This document shows, in pieces, positions 17,481 to 25,989 of a stretch of 64,000 nucleotides of DNA. A model generated the notes under the pieces. The model saw only the letters and a program-made list of their open reading frames with translations, searched no databases and had not been told where the DNA came from. A program made the position numbers and the translations under genes. Position 1 is the first letter of the stretch. The number at the start of each line of letters is the position of its first letter. The DNA comes from Pseudomonas iridis (lineage in GTDB: Bacteria > Pseudomonadota > Gammaproteobacteria > Pseudomonadales > Pseudomonadaceae): NCBI RefSeq assembly GCF_017980685.1, contig NZ_JACXXO010000012.1, forward strand, positions 82,465-146,464, written 5' to 3'.

Positions 17481-18283
17481 CCGCTCAACAACCTCCACGC
17501 CTGCTGCGCGGCATTCCGCTGGCAGTGCGCAACCTGCAAAAAACCTTCGGTGCGCGGCAAGTACTGCGCGACATCGACCTGCACATTCCGGCGGGGCAAT
17601 TCGTCGCCGTGGTCGGGCGCAGCGGTTGCGGCAAGAGCACCTTGCTGCGCTTGCTCGCCGGCCTCGATCAGCCAACTGGCGGTAACTTGCTGGCAGGTGC
17701 CGCGCCGCTTGGCGATGCGCGGGAAGACACGCGTTTGATGTTTCAGGAAGCCCGTTTGTTGCCGTGGAAAAAGATCATCGACAACGTCGGTCTCGGGCTC
17801 AAAGGCAACTGGCGCCCGCAAGCGTTGGCTGCACTGGAAGCGGTCGGCCTGGCGGACCGTGCCAATGAATGGCCGGCGACCTTGTCCGGTGGTCAGAAGC
17901 AGCGTGTTGCTCTGGCCCGAGCCTTGATTCACAAGCCGCGTCTGCTGTTGCTCGACGAGCCGCTCGGCGCGCTGGATGCGCTGACCCGCATCGAGATGCA
18001 GCAACTGATCGAACGCCTTTGGCAGCAGCACGGTTTCACGGTGTTGCTGGTCACCCACGACGTCAGCGAAGCGGTCGCGATTGCCGATCGGGTGATTCTG
18101 ATCGAGGACGGTGAAGTCGGTCTCGACCTGCACATCGAACTGCCGCGCCCACGTGTACGCGGTTCGCATCGGCTGGCCGCCCTGGAAACCGAAGTGCTCA
18201 ACCGTGTTCTGTCCCTGCCCGGCGAACCGCTGGCGCCGGAACCCGTTGCACCCTTGCCTACGCAGTTGCGTTGGGCGCAATGA
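17477..18283 (+). CDS. ssuB: Aliphatic sulfonate ABC transporter ATPase
   Basis: A 268-residue nucleotide-binding subunit. Walker A GRSGCGKS (47–54), Q-loop around LMFQEARLLPW (87–97), signature LSGGQ (136–140), Walker B LLLLDEP (156–162) and the H-loop LVTHDVSEAV are complete. The start at 17477 (MTAQQPPRLLRG) is chosen because it overlaps the ssuC stop and is preceded by AAAGGAGG. It works with SsuC and SsuA to import alkanesulfonates. Confidence 0.95.
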   Translation: MTAQQPPRLLRGIPLAVRNLQKTFGARQVLRDIDLHIPAGQFVAVVGRSGCGKSTLLRLLAGLDQPTGGNLLAGAAPLGDAREDTRLMFQEARLLPWKKIIDNVGLGLKGNWRPQALAALEAVGLADRANEWPATLSGGQKQRVALARALIHKPRLLLLDEPLGALDALTRIEMQQLIERLWQQHGFTVLLVTHDVSEAVAIADRVILIEDGEVGLDLHIELPRPRVRGSHRLAALETEVLNRVLSLPGEPLAPEPVAPLPTQLRWAQ

Positions 18284-18290
18284 AGCAGCT

Positions 18291-18365
18291 GCGAGCCTCA
18301 AGCTACAAGCTACAAGTAGAAGCGCTGTGCTTTTGCTTGCCGCCTGAAGCTTGCCACTTGCCGCT
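18291..18365. repeat. Type D repeat (ctacaagct family), copy 1
   Basis: The segment has CAAGCTACAAGCTACAAG at the left and GCTTGCCACTTGCCGCTT at the right, and its make-up and order match a second copy at 38104–38186 (GCTACAAGCTGCAAG … GCTTGCCGCT). It is unlike the REP types and occupies the gap between ssuB and ssuF. Confidence 0.6.
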
Positions 18366-18389
18366 TATTTCGACCTCAGGAGAAATATC

Positions 18390-18605
18390 ATGACTATCAA
18401 AGCCATCAACGTACGCAACCAGTTCAAAGGCTCGATCAAGGAAATCGTCCTCGGCGACGTGCTGTCGGAAATCGACGTGCAGACCGCTTCCGGCATCGTC
18501 ACTTCGGTCATCACCACGCGCTCGGTAAAAGAGCTGGAGCTGGTGGTCGGCAGCGAAGTGATCGCCTTTGTGAAATCCACCGAAGTCTCGATCGCCAAGT
18601 TGTAA
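18390..18605 (+). CDS. ssuF: TOBE-domain molybdopterin-binding-like protein of ssu locus
   Basis: A 71-residue single TOBE/Mop-domain protein: MTIKAINVRNQFKGSIKEIVLGDVLSE, then VTSVITTRSVKELELVVGSEVIAFVKSTEV. This matches the small molybdate/molybdopterin-binding family (MopI-like). In Pseudomonas putida a gene of this type at the end of the ssu locus is called ssuF and is reported to be needed for full sulfonate use; its molecular job is not established. ATG 18390 follows TCAGGAGAAAT, and an upstream in-frame ATG at 18351 falls inside a repeat. A terminator follows. Confidence 0.85.
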   Translation: MTIKAINVRNQFKGSIKEIVLGDVLSEIDVQTASGIVTSVITTRSVKELELVVGSEVIAFVKSTEVSIAKL

Positions 18606-18618
18606 GCCGGTGAGCGAA

Positions 18619-18656
18619 AAACAACCCCGGAGGGCGTGAGCCCTTCGGGGTTTTTT
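18619..18656 (+). terminator. Intrinsic terminator at the end of the ssu operon
   Basis: AACCCCGGAGGGC (18623–18635) pairs with GCCCTTCGGGGTT (18640–18652) through one G·T pair, loop GTGA, then a run of T residues. Confidence 0.9.
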
Positions 18657-18683
18657 GTGTCTGTCTTGAAATTTGCGGCGCGG

Positions 18684-18754
18684 CCTTCGCGAGCAGGCTC
18701 GCTCCCACAGGAGATCGCATTCCAAATGTGGGAGCGAGCCTGCTCGCGAAGAGG
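18684..18754. repeat. REPIN, type B, short spacer
   Basis: CTTCGCGAGCAGGCTCGC and its inverse GCGAGCCTGCTCGCGAAG lie only about 25 bases apart, the shortest spacer in this window. Between ssuF and the convergent TetR gene. Confidence 0.9.
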
Positions 18755-18766
18755 CCGGTAAAGACG

Positions 18767-19399
18767 CTAGAGAATTCTTTTGGGCAGGTAAGGCGGCAGA
18801 TACAGCCCGATGTAAGCATCAAACACCCGCATCCCTTCCTCGGCCATGCGCGGTGTGATTTGCCCATGCTGCTGCACTGAACGCGCGTAAACGCGGTCGC
18901 CCAATTCCATCGCCAGGGCAAACACATCGACATCCTCCGGCAGCCTTGGCAGTTCGAAGTGATGATCGAACAGCTTGTGCATCAGGTCGCCCAGTTCGAT
19001 GTCGTGTTGACGGTCGGCCTGGGTGACTTCGGTGAGGCCGTGCTGGGCGAGGATCAACTGGCGGGCGGCGGCGTCTTCGTCGTAAATCTCCAGCATCCGC
19101 TGTTCGACCAGCCGCGACAGGTCGCGCCAGTTGCGCAAGGCTTGATGATCGATCGGCGCTTGCAGGCAGGCGCGGAATGCCGCGTGCACATCCGCTGTCA
19201 GGGCTTCAAGCAGCGCCGGGACGCTGGCGAAGAAGTGGTAAACCGAAGAGGGCGGAATCTGCGCGCGCTCGGCCACACTGTAGATCGACAGGCTGGCCAC
19301 ACCCTCGGCGGCCAGCAGCGTGCGCGCGGCGTCGAGTATCGAGTCGATCCGCGCCTGACTGCGGGCGCGGGGTTTACGGACGGGGGCGGGACGCGTCAT
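18767..19399 (-). CDS. TetR/AcrR-family transcriptional regulator
   Basis: A 210-residue regulator. The N-terminus MTRPAPVRKPRARSQARIDSI leads into the TetR helix-turn-helix (ILDAARTLLAAEGVASLS … RAQIPPSSVYHFFASVPALLEAL, residues about 17–65). The rest is an all-helical ligand/dimer domain with no recognised ligand motif. The start at 19399 is preferred because the longer frame runs into a REPIN. It converges on ssuF and is followed upstream by a REPIN and a terminator, so its target cannot be read from neighbours. Function unknown beyond the family. Confidence 0.88.
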   Translation of the reverse strand: MTRPAPVRKPRARSQARIDSILDAARTLLAAEGVASLSIYSVAERAQIPPSSVYHFFASVPALLEALTADVHAAFRACLQAPIDHQALRNWRDLSRLVEQRMLEIYDEDAAARQLILAQHGLTEVTQADRQHDIELGDLMHKLFDHHFELPRLPEDVDVFALAMELGDRVYARSVQQHGQITPRMAEEGMRVFDAYIGLYLPPYLPKRIL

Positions 19400-19462
19400 G
19401 AAAGTCTCCTGCGGGGCAGCGGGCATTGTACGAGCCGGTTTGTGTGTTGTCTTGTCGGCCAC

Positions 19463-19554
19463 CATCGCTGGCAAGCCAGCTCCCACAGTGATCTGTGTCG
19501 AACACAGAATTTGAGTACACAACAGAACCTTGTGGGAGCTGGCTTGCCAGCGAT
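19463..19554. repeat. REPIN, type A
   Basis: CATCGCTGGCAAGCCAGC at 19463 and GCTGGCTTGCCAGCGAT at 19538 are inverted around about 40 bases. It lies between the TetR gene and spuI. Confidence 0.9.
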
Positions 19555-19572
19555 CCGCCGCAGGCGGCCATA

Positions 19573-19611
19573 AAAAAACGCCGCAGGCTGTGATAGCCAA
19601 CGGCGTTTTTT
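19573..19611 (-). terminator. Terminator for spuI
   Basis: AACGCCG (19578–19584) pairs with CGGCGTT (19600–19606), and inside it GGCT pairs with AGCC around GTGAT. A-run at left reads as a T-run for the minus-strand spuI transcript; a T-run also lies on the right. Confidence 0.85.
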
Positions 19612-19626
19612 GTAGCTGCAATCCGC

Positions 19627-21003
19627 TTAAACAGTATGCAGATACCAGTTGTACTCGAGGTCGGAGATGGAGTGTTCGAACTCCTCCAGCTCGCTCTCTT
19701 TACAGGCGACAAAGATATCGATGTATTTCGGATCGATGTACTTGGCCATCACCTCGCTGTCGTCCAGCTCACGCAGGGCATCGCGCAAGTTGTTCGGCAG
19801 GCTTTGCTCGTTCTGCTCGTAGCTGTTGCCTTCGACGGGCGCGCCCGGCTCGATCTTGTTGGTCAGGCCGTGATGCACGCCAGCCAGCACCGAAGCCATC
19901 AGCAGGTACGGGTTGGCGTCGGCACCGGCAACGCGGTGTTCGATCCGCACGGCATCGGCCGAACCGGTCGGTACGCGAATCGCCACGGTGCGATTGTCCA
20001 GGCCCCAGCACGGCGAGTTCGGCACGTAGAACTGTGCGCCGAAACGACGGTACGAGTTGACGTTAGGGCAGAGGAAAGCCATCTGCGCGGGCAGGGTCTC
20101 GAGCACACCGCCGATCGCGTGACGCAGCGCGGCGTTCTGCTCGGGATCCTCGCTGGCAAAAATGTTTTTGCCTTCTTTATCCAGAATCGAAATGTGCACG
20201 TGCAGACCATTGCCCGCCTGACCAGGGTAAGGCTTGGCCATGAAGGTGGTGTCCATTTCATGGTCGTAGGCGATGTTCTTGATCAGCCGCTTGAGCAGTA
20301 CCGCGTAGTCGCACGCCTTGATCGGGTCGGCAACGTGGTGCAGGTTCACTTCGAACTGCGCCGGGGCACTTTCCTTGACGATGGCGTCGGCTGGAATGCC
20401 TTGCTCTTTGGCGCCTTCCAGAATGTCCTGGAGGCAATCGACGTATTCGTCGAGATCGTCGATCAGGTAAACCTGAGTCGAGTGCGGACGTTTGCCGGAA
20501 ACCGGCGAGCGTGGTGGTTGCGGACGACCGTTCACGTTCTCCTGATCGATCAGGTAGAACTCGAGCTCGAACGCGGCGCAGATGGTCAGGCCCAGTTCGT
20601 CGAACTTGCGCACCACATTGGCCAGCACTTCACGCGGGTCAGCAAAGAACGGCTCGCCCTCGAGTTCGTGCATGGTCATCAACAGTTGCGCGGTAGGGCG
20701 CTTCTGCCATGGCTCGTTGCACAGGGTATCGGGGATCGGATAGCAGATACGATCGGCGTCGCCGATGTCCAGGCCCAGACCGGTGCTTTCCACCGTTGAA
20801 CCATTGATATCCAGAGCAAATAGAGAGGCCGGCAGGTTGATGCCTTTCTCGTAAACCTTGTGGAGGCTGGTGCGTTCAATGCGCTTGCCGCGCACCACAC
20901 CATTCATATCCGCAATCAGAAGGTCAACGTACAGAACCTCAGGATGTTCCTTAAGGAACGCGTTCGCTTCGTTGAGCTGAACGGCACGCGGGGGTACCGA
21001 CAT
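19627..21003 (-). CDS. spuI: Glutamine synthetase-family gamma-glutamylpolyamine synthetase
   Basis: A 458-residue glutamine-synthetase-fold enzyme. Catalytic blocks seen: NGVVRGKRI (N-domain), AAFELEFYLID (metal-binding Glu pair), APAQFEVNLHH, GNGLHVHISI (ammonia/metal His) and NRTVAIRVPTG. Members next to spu genes ligate glutamate to putrescine or related amines to start polyamine breakdown. It is transcribed away from the spuA remnant and spuBCDEFGH, as spuI is in P. aeruginosa, and it has its own terminator. It is about as long as SpuB but clearly diverged from it, so the two likely prefer different amines. The symbol rests on remembered synteny. Confidence 0.88.
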   Translation of the reverse strand: MSVPPRAVQLNEANAFLKEHPEVLYVDLLIADMNGVVRGKRIERTSLHKVYEKGINLPASLFALDINGSTVESTGLGLDIGDADRICYPIPDTLCNEPWQKRPTAQLLMTMHELEGEPFFADPREVLANVVRKFDELGLTICAAFELEFYLIDQENVNGRPQPPRSPVSGKRPHSTQVYLIDDLDEYVDCLQDILEGAKEQGIPADAIVKESAPAQFEVNLHHVADPIKACDYAVLLKRLIKNIAYDHEMDTTFMAKPYPGQAGNGLHVHISILDKEGKNIFASEDPEQNAALRHAIGGVLETLPAQMAFLCPNVNSYRRFGAQFYVPNSPCWGLDNRTVAIRVPTGSADAVRIEHRVAGADANPYLLMASVLAGVHHGLTNKIEPGAPVEGNSYEQNEQSLPNNLRDALRELDDSEVMAKYIDPKYIDIFVACKESELEEFEHSISDLEYNWYLHTV

Positions 21004-21281
21004 GATGCAACACCTTTGTTGTTAAAAATATCAATCATTGATCTTTTCTGGTTTCAGTCAACCCGAACGGCTTGCCGAAGTCAAGCAAGGCCTTTTTTGC
21101 CCTAAAAAAGCGCTGCGAGGGCGTTTATGGGGCATTTTCGGGTGGTTTTTTACCCTTGGAACGCTTGGCACCCGCAGGCTTGAGCAGGCCGTGTTGTATT
21201 TTTTACGGGGGTGTTGTGTAAAAAAATGAACAAGGCTAAGCTCCGATCAAACCCATAACAGCAATAATACCGGGGTGCTTC
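21004..21281. promoter_or_regulatory. Divergent control region between spuI and the spuA remnant
   Basis: AT-rich 278-base gap with T-runs (GGTGGTTTTTTACCC near 21141, TATTTTTTAC near 21193) and A-runs on both sides. It must hold the spuI promoter and the promoter for the spuA-remnant/spuB side. No operator could be resolved. Confidence 0.45.
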
Positions 21282-21641
21282 ATGTCTCGCCTGTCGATAA
21301 TCGGCGTCACCGACTGCTCGCAACAGTCCGGTCTGCATGCTTATCACATCAGTGGCGAATCGTCCGTGCAGAGCGCAGTCAATCAGGCTCGCAGCCTGCC
21401 GACGATGGTCTCGCGCGCAGCAGCCGTCAAAACGGCGGCGTCCGATATTCTGGACGCACGGGAAGCCATCCTCTTTATGGCGTCTCCTTCCAATATAGAT
21501 CTCTTTTTCCCACAAAGCCTGTGCCGCTTTTCAAGCCGTGCTCATGATTCTGCACGTGCCGGTTGTGCACAGGAAATGCAACGCCAGCGTAAAGGGCAGG
21601 TAAGCTTCTCTTTCATTGTCTATGCGCGGTGCCAGGCGTAA
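21282..21641 (+). pseudogene. spuA: Remnant of spuA/puuD glutamine amidotransferase, truncated and decayed
   Basis: A 119-codon open frame whose first 30 residues, MSRLSIIGVTDCSQQSGLHA then YHISGE, match the N-terminus of SpuA/PuuD class-I amidotransferases (about 250 residues), followed by weaker matches DILDAREAILFMASPSNIDL and SSRAHDSARAG. It then jumps to CAQEMQRQR, which looks like the residue run just after the nucleophile elbow (RGFQEMN). The catalytic Cys elbow and the C-terminal His/Glu are absent. SpuA removes the gamma-glutamyl group in polyamine breakdown, and the slot between spuI and spuB is the expected one. The frame remains open although decayed; an independent small product cannot be excluded. 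Confidence 0.72.
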
Positions 21642-21736
21642 GCCGGCACTGCGCGCAAGCAAACCCCCTTTAACGCGACGCACAAGCGTCAAACCTTGCC
21701 TGACATAGCGTCAGGAGACTCAGCCCAGAGGCATTT

Positions 21737-23095
21737 ATGAGTAACAACCTCGACCAGCTCACCGATTGGTTGAAAGACCACAAGATCACAGAAGTCGAAT
21801 GCATGATCGCCGACTTGACCGGTATCACCCGGGGCAAGATCTCGCCGACCAACAAGTTCATCGCCGAAAAAGGCATGCGCCTGCCAGAAAGCGTTCTGTT
21901 GCAGACCGTAACCGGCGACTACGTCGAAGACGACATCTATTACGAACTGCTCGACCCGGCCGACATCGACATGATCTGCCGCCCCGACCAGAACGCCGTA
22001 TACATGGTGCCGTGGGCCATCGAGCCAACCGCCCAGGTGATTCACGACACCTACGACAAGCAAGGCAACCCGATCGAGCTGTCGCCGCGCAACGTCCTCA
22101 AGAAAGTACTCAAACTCTACGCCGACAAGGGCTGGCAGCCGATCGTGGCACCAGAGATGGAGTTTTACCTGACCAAGCGCAGTGACGACCCTGACTACCC
22201 GTTGCAGCCGCCGATCGGCCGCTCCGGGCGTCCGGAAATCGGTCGTCAGTCGTTCTCTATTGAAGCAGCGAACGAATTCGACCCGCTGTTCGAAGACGTC
22301 TACGACTGGTGCGAGTTGCAGGAACTGGATCTCGACACGCTGATCCACGAAGACGGCACCGCGCAGATGGAAATCAACTTCCGTCACGGTGACGCTCTGT
22401 CGCTGGCCGACCAGATTCTGGTGTTCAAACGCACCATGCGCGAAGCCGCGCTCAAGCACGACGTGGCCGCCACTTTCATGGCCAAGCCGATGACCGGTGA
22501 GCCGGGCAGCGCGATGCACTTGCACCAGAGCATCATCGACATCGAGACCGGCAAAAACGTCTTCTCTAATGAAGACGGGACCATGAGCCAGCTGTTCCTG
22601 CACCACATCGGTGGCCTGCAGAAACTGATCCCGGAATTGCTGCCGCTGTTCGCCCCCAACGTCAACTCGTTCCGCCGCTTCCTGCCGGATACCTCGGCCC
22701 CGGTGAACGTCGAGTGGGGCGAAGAAAACCGCACCGTGGGCCTGCGCGTCCCGGATGCCGGCCCGCAGAACCGCCGCGTGGAAAACCGTCTGCCGGGTGC
22801 CGACGCCAACCCGTACCTGGCGATTGCCGCGAGCCTGCTCTGCGGTTACATCGGCATGGTCGAGGGCCTCAACCCGAGCGCGCCGGTGGTTGGTCGTGGC
22901 TATGAACGCCGCAACCTGCGCCTGCCGCTGACCATCGAGGATGCGCTGGAGCGCATGGAAAACAGCTCGACCGTCGAGAAATACCTGGGCAAAACTTTCA
23001 TCACGGGCTACGTCGCGGTCAAGCGGGCCGAGCATGAAAACTTCAAGCGCGTGATCAGTTCGTGGGAGCGTGAGTACCTGCTCTTCGCCGTCTGA
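21737..23095 (+). CDS. spuB: Glutamine synthetase-family gamma-glutamylpolyamine synthetase
   Basis: A 452-residue glutamine-synthetase-fold ligase, the second one in this locus. Motifs: IADLTGITRGKISPTNKF (N-domain), VAPEMEFYLTK (metal Glu), GTAQMEINFRHGDAL, GEPGSAMHLHQSI and NRTVGLRVPDAG. SpuB-type enzymes join glutamate to putrescine/polyamines using ATP. ATG 21737 follows CAGAGGC. It is the first complete gene of spuBCDEFGH and lies 58 bases before spuC. It does not carry a signal or membrane segment. The symbol follows the P. aeruginosa order. Confidence 0.9.
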   Translation: MSNNLDQLTDWLKDHKITEVECMIADLTGITRGKISPTNKFIAEKGMRLPESVLLQTVTGDYVEDDIYYELLDPADIDMICRPDQNAVYMVPWAIEPTAQVIHDTYDKQGNPIELSPRNVLKKVLKLYADKGWQPIVAPEMEFYLTKRSDDPDYPLQPPIGRSGRPEIGRQSFSIEAANEFDPLFEDVYDWCELQELDLDTLIHEDGTAQMEINFRHGDALSLADQILVFKRTMREAALKHDVAATFMAKPMTGEPGSAMHLHQSIIDIETGKNVFSNEDGTMSQLFLHHIGGLQKLIPELLPLFAPNVNSFRRFLPDTSAPVNVEWGEENRTVGLRVPDAGPQNRRVENRLPGADANPYLAIAASLLCGYIGMVEGLNPSAPVVGRGYERRNLRLPLTIEDALERMENSSTVEKYLGKTFITGYVAVKRAEHENFKRVISSWEREYLLFAV

Positions 23096-23152
23096 TACGC
23101 TGGGGCGCGGTGGTCAGCCGCCGCGCCTTCACCGATAACAAGGAGAATTGGC

Positions 23153-24517
23153 ATGACCAGCAACAACCCGCAAACCCGTGAGTGGCAAGCGCTGAGCAGC
23201 GATCACCACTTGGCCCCGTTCAGCGATTTCAAGCAGCTGAAAGAGAAGGGCCCGCGGATCATCACCAACGCCAAGGGCGTTTACCTGTGGGACAGCGAAG
23301 GCAACAAGATTCTCGACGGCATGGCCGGTCTGTGGTGCGTGGCCATCGGTTACGGTCGCGATGAACTGGCCGATGCCGCCAGCAAACAGATGCGCGAACT
23401 GCCGTACTACAACCTGTTTTTCCAGACTGCTCACCCGCCGGCACTGGAACTGGCCAAGGCCATCTCCGAAATCGCGCCGGAAGGCATGAACCACGTGTTC
23501 TTCACCGGTTCCGGCTCTGAAGGCAACGACACTATGTTGCGCATGGTTCGCCACTACTGGGCGATAAAGGGCCAGCCGAACAAGAAAGTCATCATCAGTC
23601 GCAAGAACGGTTATCACGGTTCCACCGTGGCCGGCGCGAGCCTGGGCGGCATGACCTATATGCATGAGCAGGGCGACTTGCCGATCCCGGGCATCGTCCA
23701 CATCGCCCAGCCGTACTGGTTCGCCGAAGGCGGCGACATGTCCCCGCAAGAGTTCGGGATCTGGGCGGCCAATCAGCTGGAAGAGAAAATTCTCGAAGTC
23801 GGCGTCGACAACGTCGGTGCCTTTATTGCCGAGCCGATCCAGGGCGCCGGCGGAGTGATCATTCCGCCCGACAGCTACTGGCCGCGCGTGAAGAAAATCC
23901 TCGCCAAGTACGACATCCTCTTCGTCGCGGATGAGGTGATCTGTGGTTTCGGCCGCACCGGTGAGTGGTTCGGTAGCGATTTCTACGACCTCAAGCCCGA
24001 CATGATGACCATCGCCAAGGGCCTGACCTCCGGCTACATCCCGATGGGTGGCCTGATCGTGCGTGACGAAGTGGTCGCGGTGCTCAATGAAGGCGGCGAT
24101 TTCAACCACGGTTTCACCTACTCCGGTCACCCGGTGGCGGCGGCAGTGGGCCTGGAAAACATCCGCATTCTGCGCGACGAAAAGATTATCGAGAACGTGC
24201 ACAACGAAACGGCACCGTATTTGCAGAAACGTCTGCGGGAACTGAACGATCACCCGTTGGTGGGTGAAGTTCGCGGGGTCGGTCTGCTGGGGGCGATCGA
24301 GCTGGTACAGGACAAGGCTACCCGCAAACGTTACGAGGGCAAGGGCGTGGGCATGATCTGCCGCCAGTTCTGCTTCGACAACGGGCTGATCATGCGCGCC
24401 GTGGGCGACACCATGATCATCGCGCCGCCGCTGGTGATCAGCAAAGCGGAAATCGACGAGCTGGTTACAAAGGCACGCAAGTGTCTGGACCTGACCCTCA
24501 GTGCGTTGCAGGGCTAA
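23153..24517 (+). CDS. spuC: Polyamine:pyruvate transaminase (class III aminotransferase)
   Basis: A 454-residue PLP enzyme of fold type I. Seen: cofactor-phosphate loop TGSGSEGNDT (119–127), D260 in FVADEVICGFGRTG that binds the PLP nitrogen, and K289 in TIAKGLTSG as Schiff-base lysine. SpuC in P. aeruginosa transfers the amino group of putrescine or related amines to pyruvate. ATG 23153 follows AAGGAG at perfect spacing. It lies between spuB and spuD. Confidence 0.93.
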   Translation: MTSNNPQTREWQALSSDHHLAPFSDFKQLKEKGPRIITNAKGVYLWDSEGNKILDGMAGLWCVAIGYGRDELADAASKQMRELPYYNLFFQTAHPPALELAKAISEIAPEGMNHVFFTGSGSEGNDTMLRMVRHYWAIKGQPNKKVIISRKNGYHGSTVAGASLGGMTYMHEQGDLPIPGIVHIAQPYWFAEGGDMSPQEFGIWAANQLEEKILEVGVDNVGAFIAEPIQGAGGVIIPPDSYWPRVKKILAKYDILFVADEVICGFGRTGEWFGSDFYDLKPDMMTIAKGLTSGYIPMGGLIVRDEVVAVLNEGGDFNHGFTYSGHPVAAAVGLENIRILRDEKIIENVHNETAPYLQKRLRELNDHPLVGEVRGVGLLGAIELVQDKATRKRYEGKGVGMICRQFCFDNGLIMRAVGDTMIIAPPLVISKAEIDELVTKARKCLDLTLSALQG

Positions 24518-24575
24518 GTGCTAGGCTTTGTGCGGGAAAGCCTCGGCGCTCTCGCGCAAAGCTGTCAGAAAGGCT

Positions 24576-24594
24576 GGTCTTTCCTTGAAAGACC
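24576..24594 (+). other. Hairpin between spuC and spuD
   Basis: GGTCTTTC and GAAAGACC form a perfect 8-bp stem with a 3-base loop, with no U-tract. It may protect or attenuate the transcript between the enzyme genes and the importer genes. Confidence 0.5.
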
Positions 24595-24688
24595 GCCTCG
24601 GATCTTGCCAGACTAGCCGCGGTTCCAGTTGTCCGGGTTCGGCCGCTGAACAAAGTGGTTCAAAAAAGAAAAATTTGGAGCATTACGC

Positions 24689-25801
24689 ATGAAGGCATTA
24701 GGCAAAAAGCTTGCTGGCAAGACACTTCTCGCTCTGTCCATCGCGGGCATGATGGCGGGTGCGGTTCAGGCGGACGACAAGGTGTTGCACGTCTACAACT
24801 GGTCCGACTACATCGCACCGGACACCGTGGCCAAGTTCGAAAAAGAGTCCGGCATCAAAGTCGTCTACGACGTGTTCGACAGCAATGAAACCCTGGAAGC
24901 CAAACTGCTGGCCGGTAAATCCGGTTACGACATCGTGGTGCCTTCCAACAACTTCCTCGCCAAGCAGATCAAGGCAGGCGTGTATCAGGAGCTGGACAAG
25001 TCCAAGCTGCCGAACTGGAAGAACCTCGACGAAGACCTGCTCAAAGCCGTTGGCGATGCCAGCGACCAGGGCAACAAACACGCGTTCCCGTACATGTGGG
25101 GCTCGATCGGCATCGGCTACAACCCGGAGAAGGTCAAGGCTGCACTGGGTATCGACAAGATCGACTCCTGGGATGTCGTGTTCAAGCCTGAAAACATGGC
25201 GAAGCTGAAAAGCTGCGGCGTGAGCTTCCTCGACGCACCGACCGAAATGATTCCGGCGGCGCTGCACTATCTGGGCAAGCCGACCAACAGCAAAGACAAG
25301 GCTGATCTGAAAGCCGCCGAAGATCTGTTCCTCAAGATTCGCCCTTCGGTCGCCTACTTCCATTCCTCCAAGTACATCTCCGACCTGGCCAACGGCAACA
25401 TTTGCGTGGCCGTGGGTTACTCGGGTGACCTGGAGCAGTCGAAGTCGCGCGCCAAGGAAGCCGGTGACAAGGTCAAACTGGCCTACACCATTCCGAAAGA
25501 AGGCGCCGGCACTTTCTACGACATGGTTGCCATGCCAAAGGATGCCACCAACGTCGACGCCGCCTACAAGTTCATGAACTACCTGCTGCAGCCGGAAGTG
25601 ATGGCCGAGATCACCAACGCCGTGCGTTTCCCGAACGGCAACAAGGCGGCCACACCGCTGGTGGACAAAGACATCACCAGCGATGTGAGCATCTATCCTT
25701 CGGCTGAAGTGAAGAAGCAGCTCTATGCGATCAGTGATCTGGATGCCGCCACACTGCGTCTGATCACCCGCAGCTGGACCAAAATCAAATCCGGTAAATA
25801 A
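24689..25801 (+). CDS. spuD: Polyamine ABC transporter, periplasmic binding protein
   Basis: A 370-residue PotF-like binding protein. Signal peptide MKALGKKLAGKTLLALSIAG ends after VQA|DD. The mature start KVLHVYNWSDYIAPDTVAKF, then VVYDVFDSNETLEAKLLAGKSG and YDIVVPSNNFLAKQIKAG, are diagnostic of putrescine/spermidine-binding proteins; YFHSSKYISDLANGNICVAVG is the second-lobe ligand area. In P. aeruginosa SpuD binds putrescine. A close paralogue (spuE) follows at 25990. Confidence 0.93.
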   Translation: MKALGKKLAGKTLLALSIAGMMAGAVQADDKVLHVYNWSDYIAPDTVAKFEKESGIKVVYDVFDSNETLEAKLLAGKSGYDIVVPSNNFLAKQIKAGVYQELDKSKLPNWKNLDEDLLKAVGDASDQGNKHAFPYMWGSIGIGYNPEKVKAALGIDKIDSWDVVFKPENMAKLKSCGVSFLDAPTEMIPAALHYLGKPTNSKDKADLKAAEDLFLKIRPSVAYFHSSKYISDLANGNICVAVGYSGDLEQSKSRAKEAGDKVKLAYTIPKEGAGTFYDMVAMPKDATNVDAAYKFMNYLLQPEVMAEITNAVRFPNGNKAATPLVDKDITSDVSIYPSAEVKKQLYAISDLDAATLRLITRSWTKIKSGK

Positions 25802-25823
25802 ACCGGTTTGAAGCCGTAACCGT

Positions 25824-25850
25824 TGGCCGTCGTCTGCGCGACGGCGGCCA
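25824..25850 (+). other. Hairpin between spuD and spuE
   Basis: TGGCCGTCGTC and GACGGCGGCCA pair over 11 bp with one G·U pair around TGCGC, and no U-tract follows. Such a stem after a binding-protein gene can stabilise its mRNA so that more binding protein than permease is made; that role is inferred. Confidence 0.55.
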
Positions 25851-25989
25851 GCGGAATAATTAAATGACAGAAAGTTTTGCTGGAACGGTTTTTCGAGGGT
25901 AAGTTGCGCGCCGGTTTTGTTGCCGGGCAGCCATGGCTGTCATGCAGCGCTGGGCAACTTGGGCCCAACTAAATTTAGAGGACCTTCAC

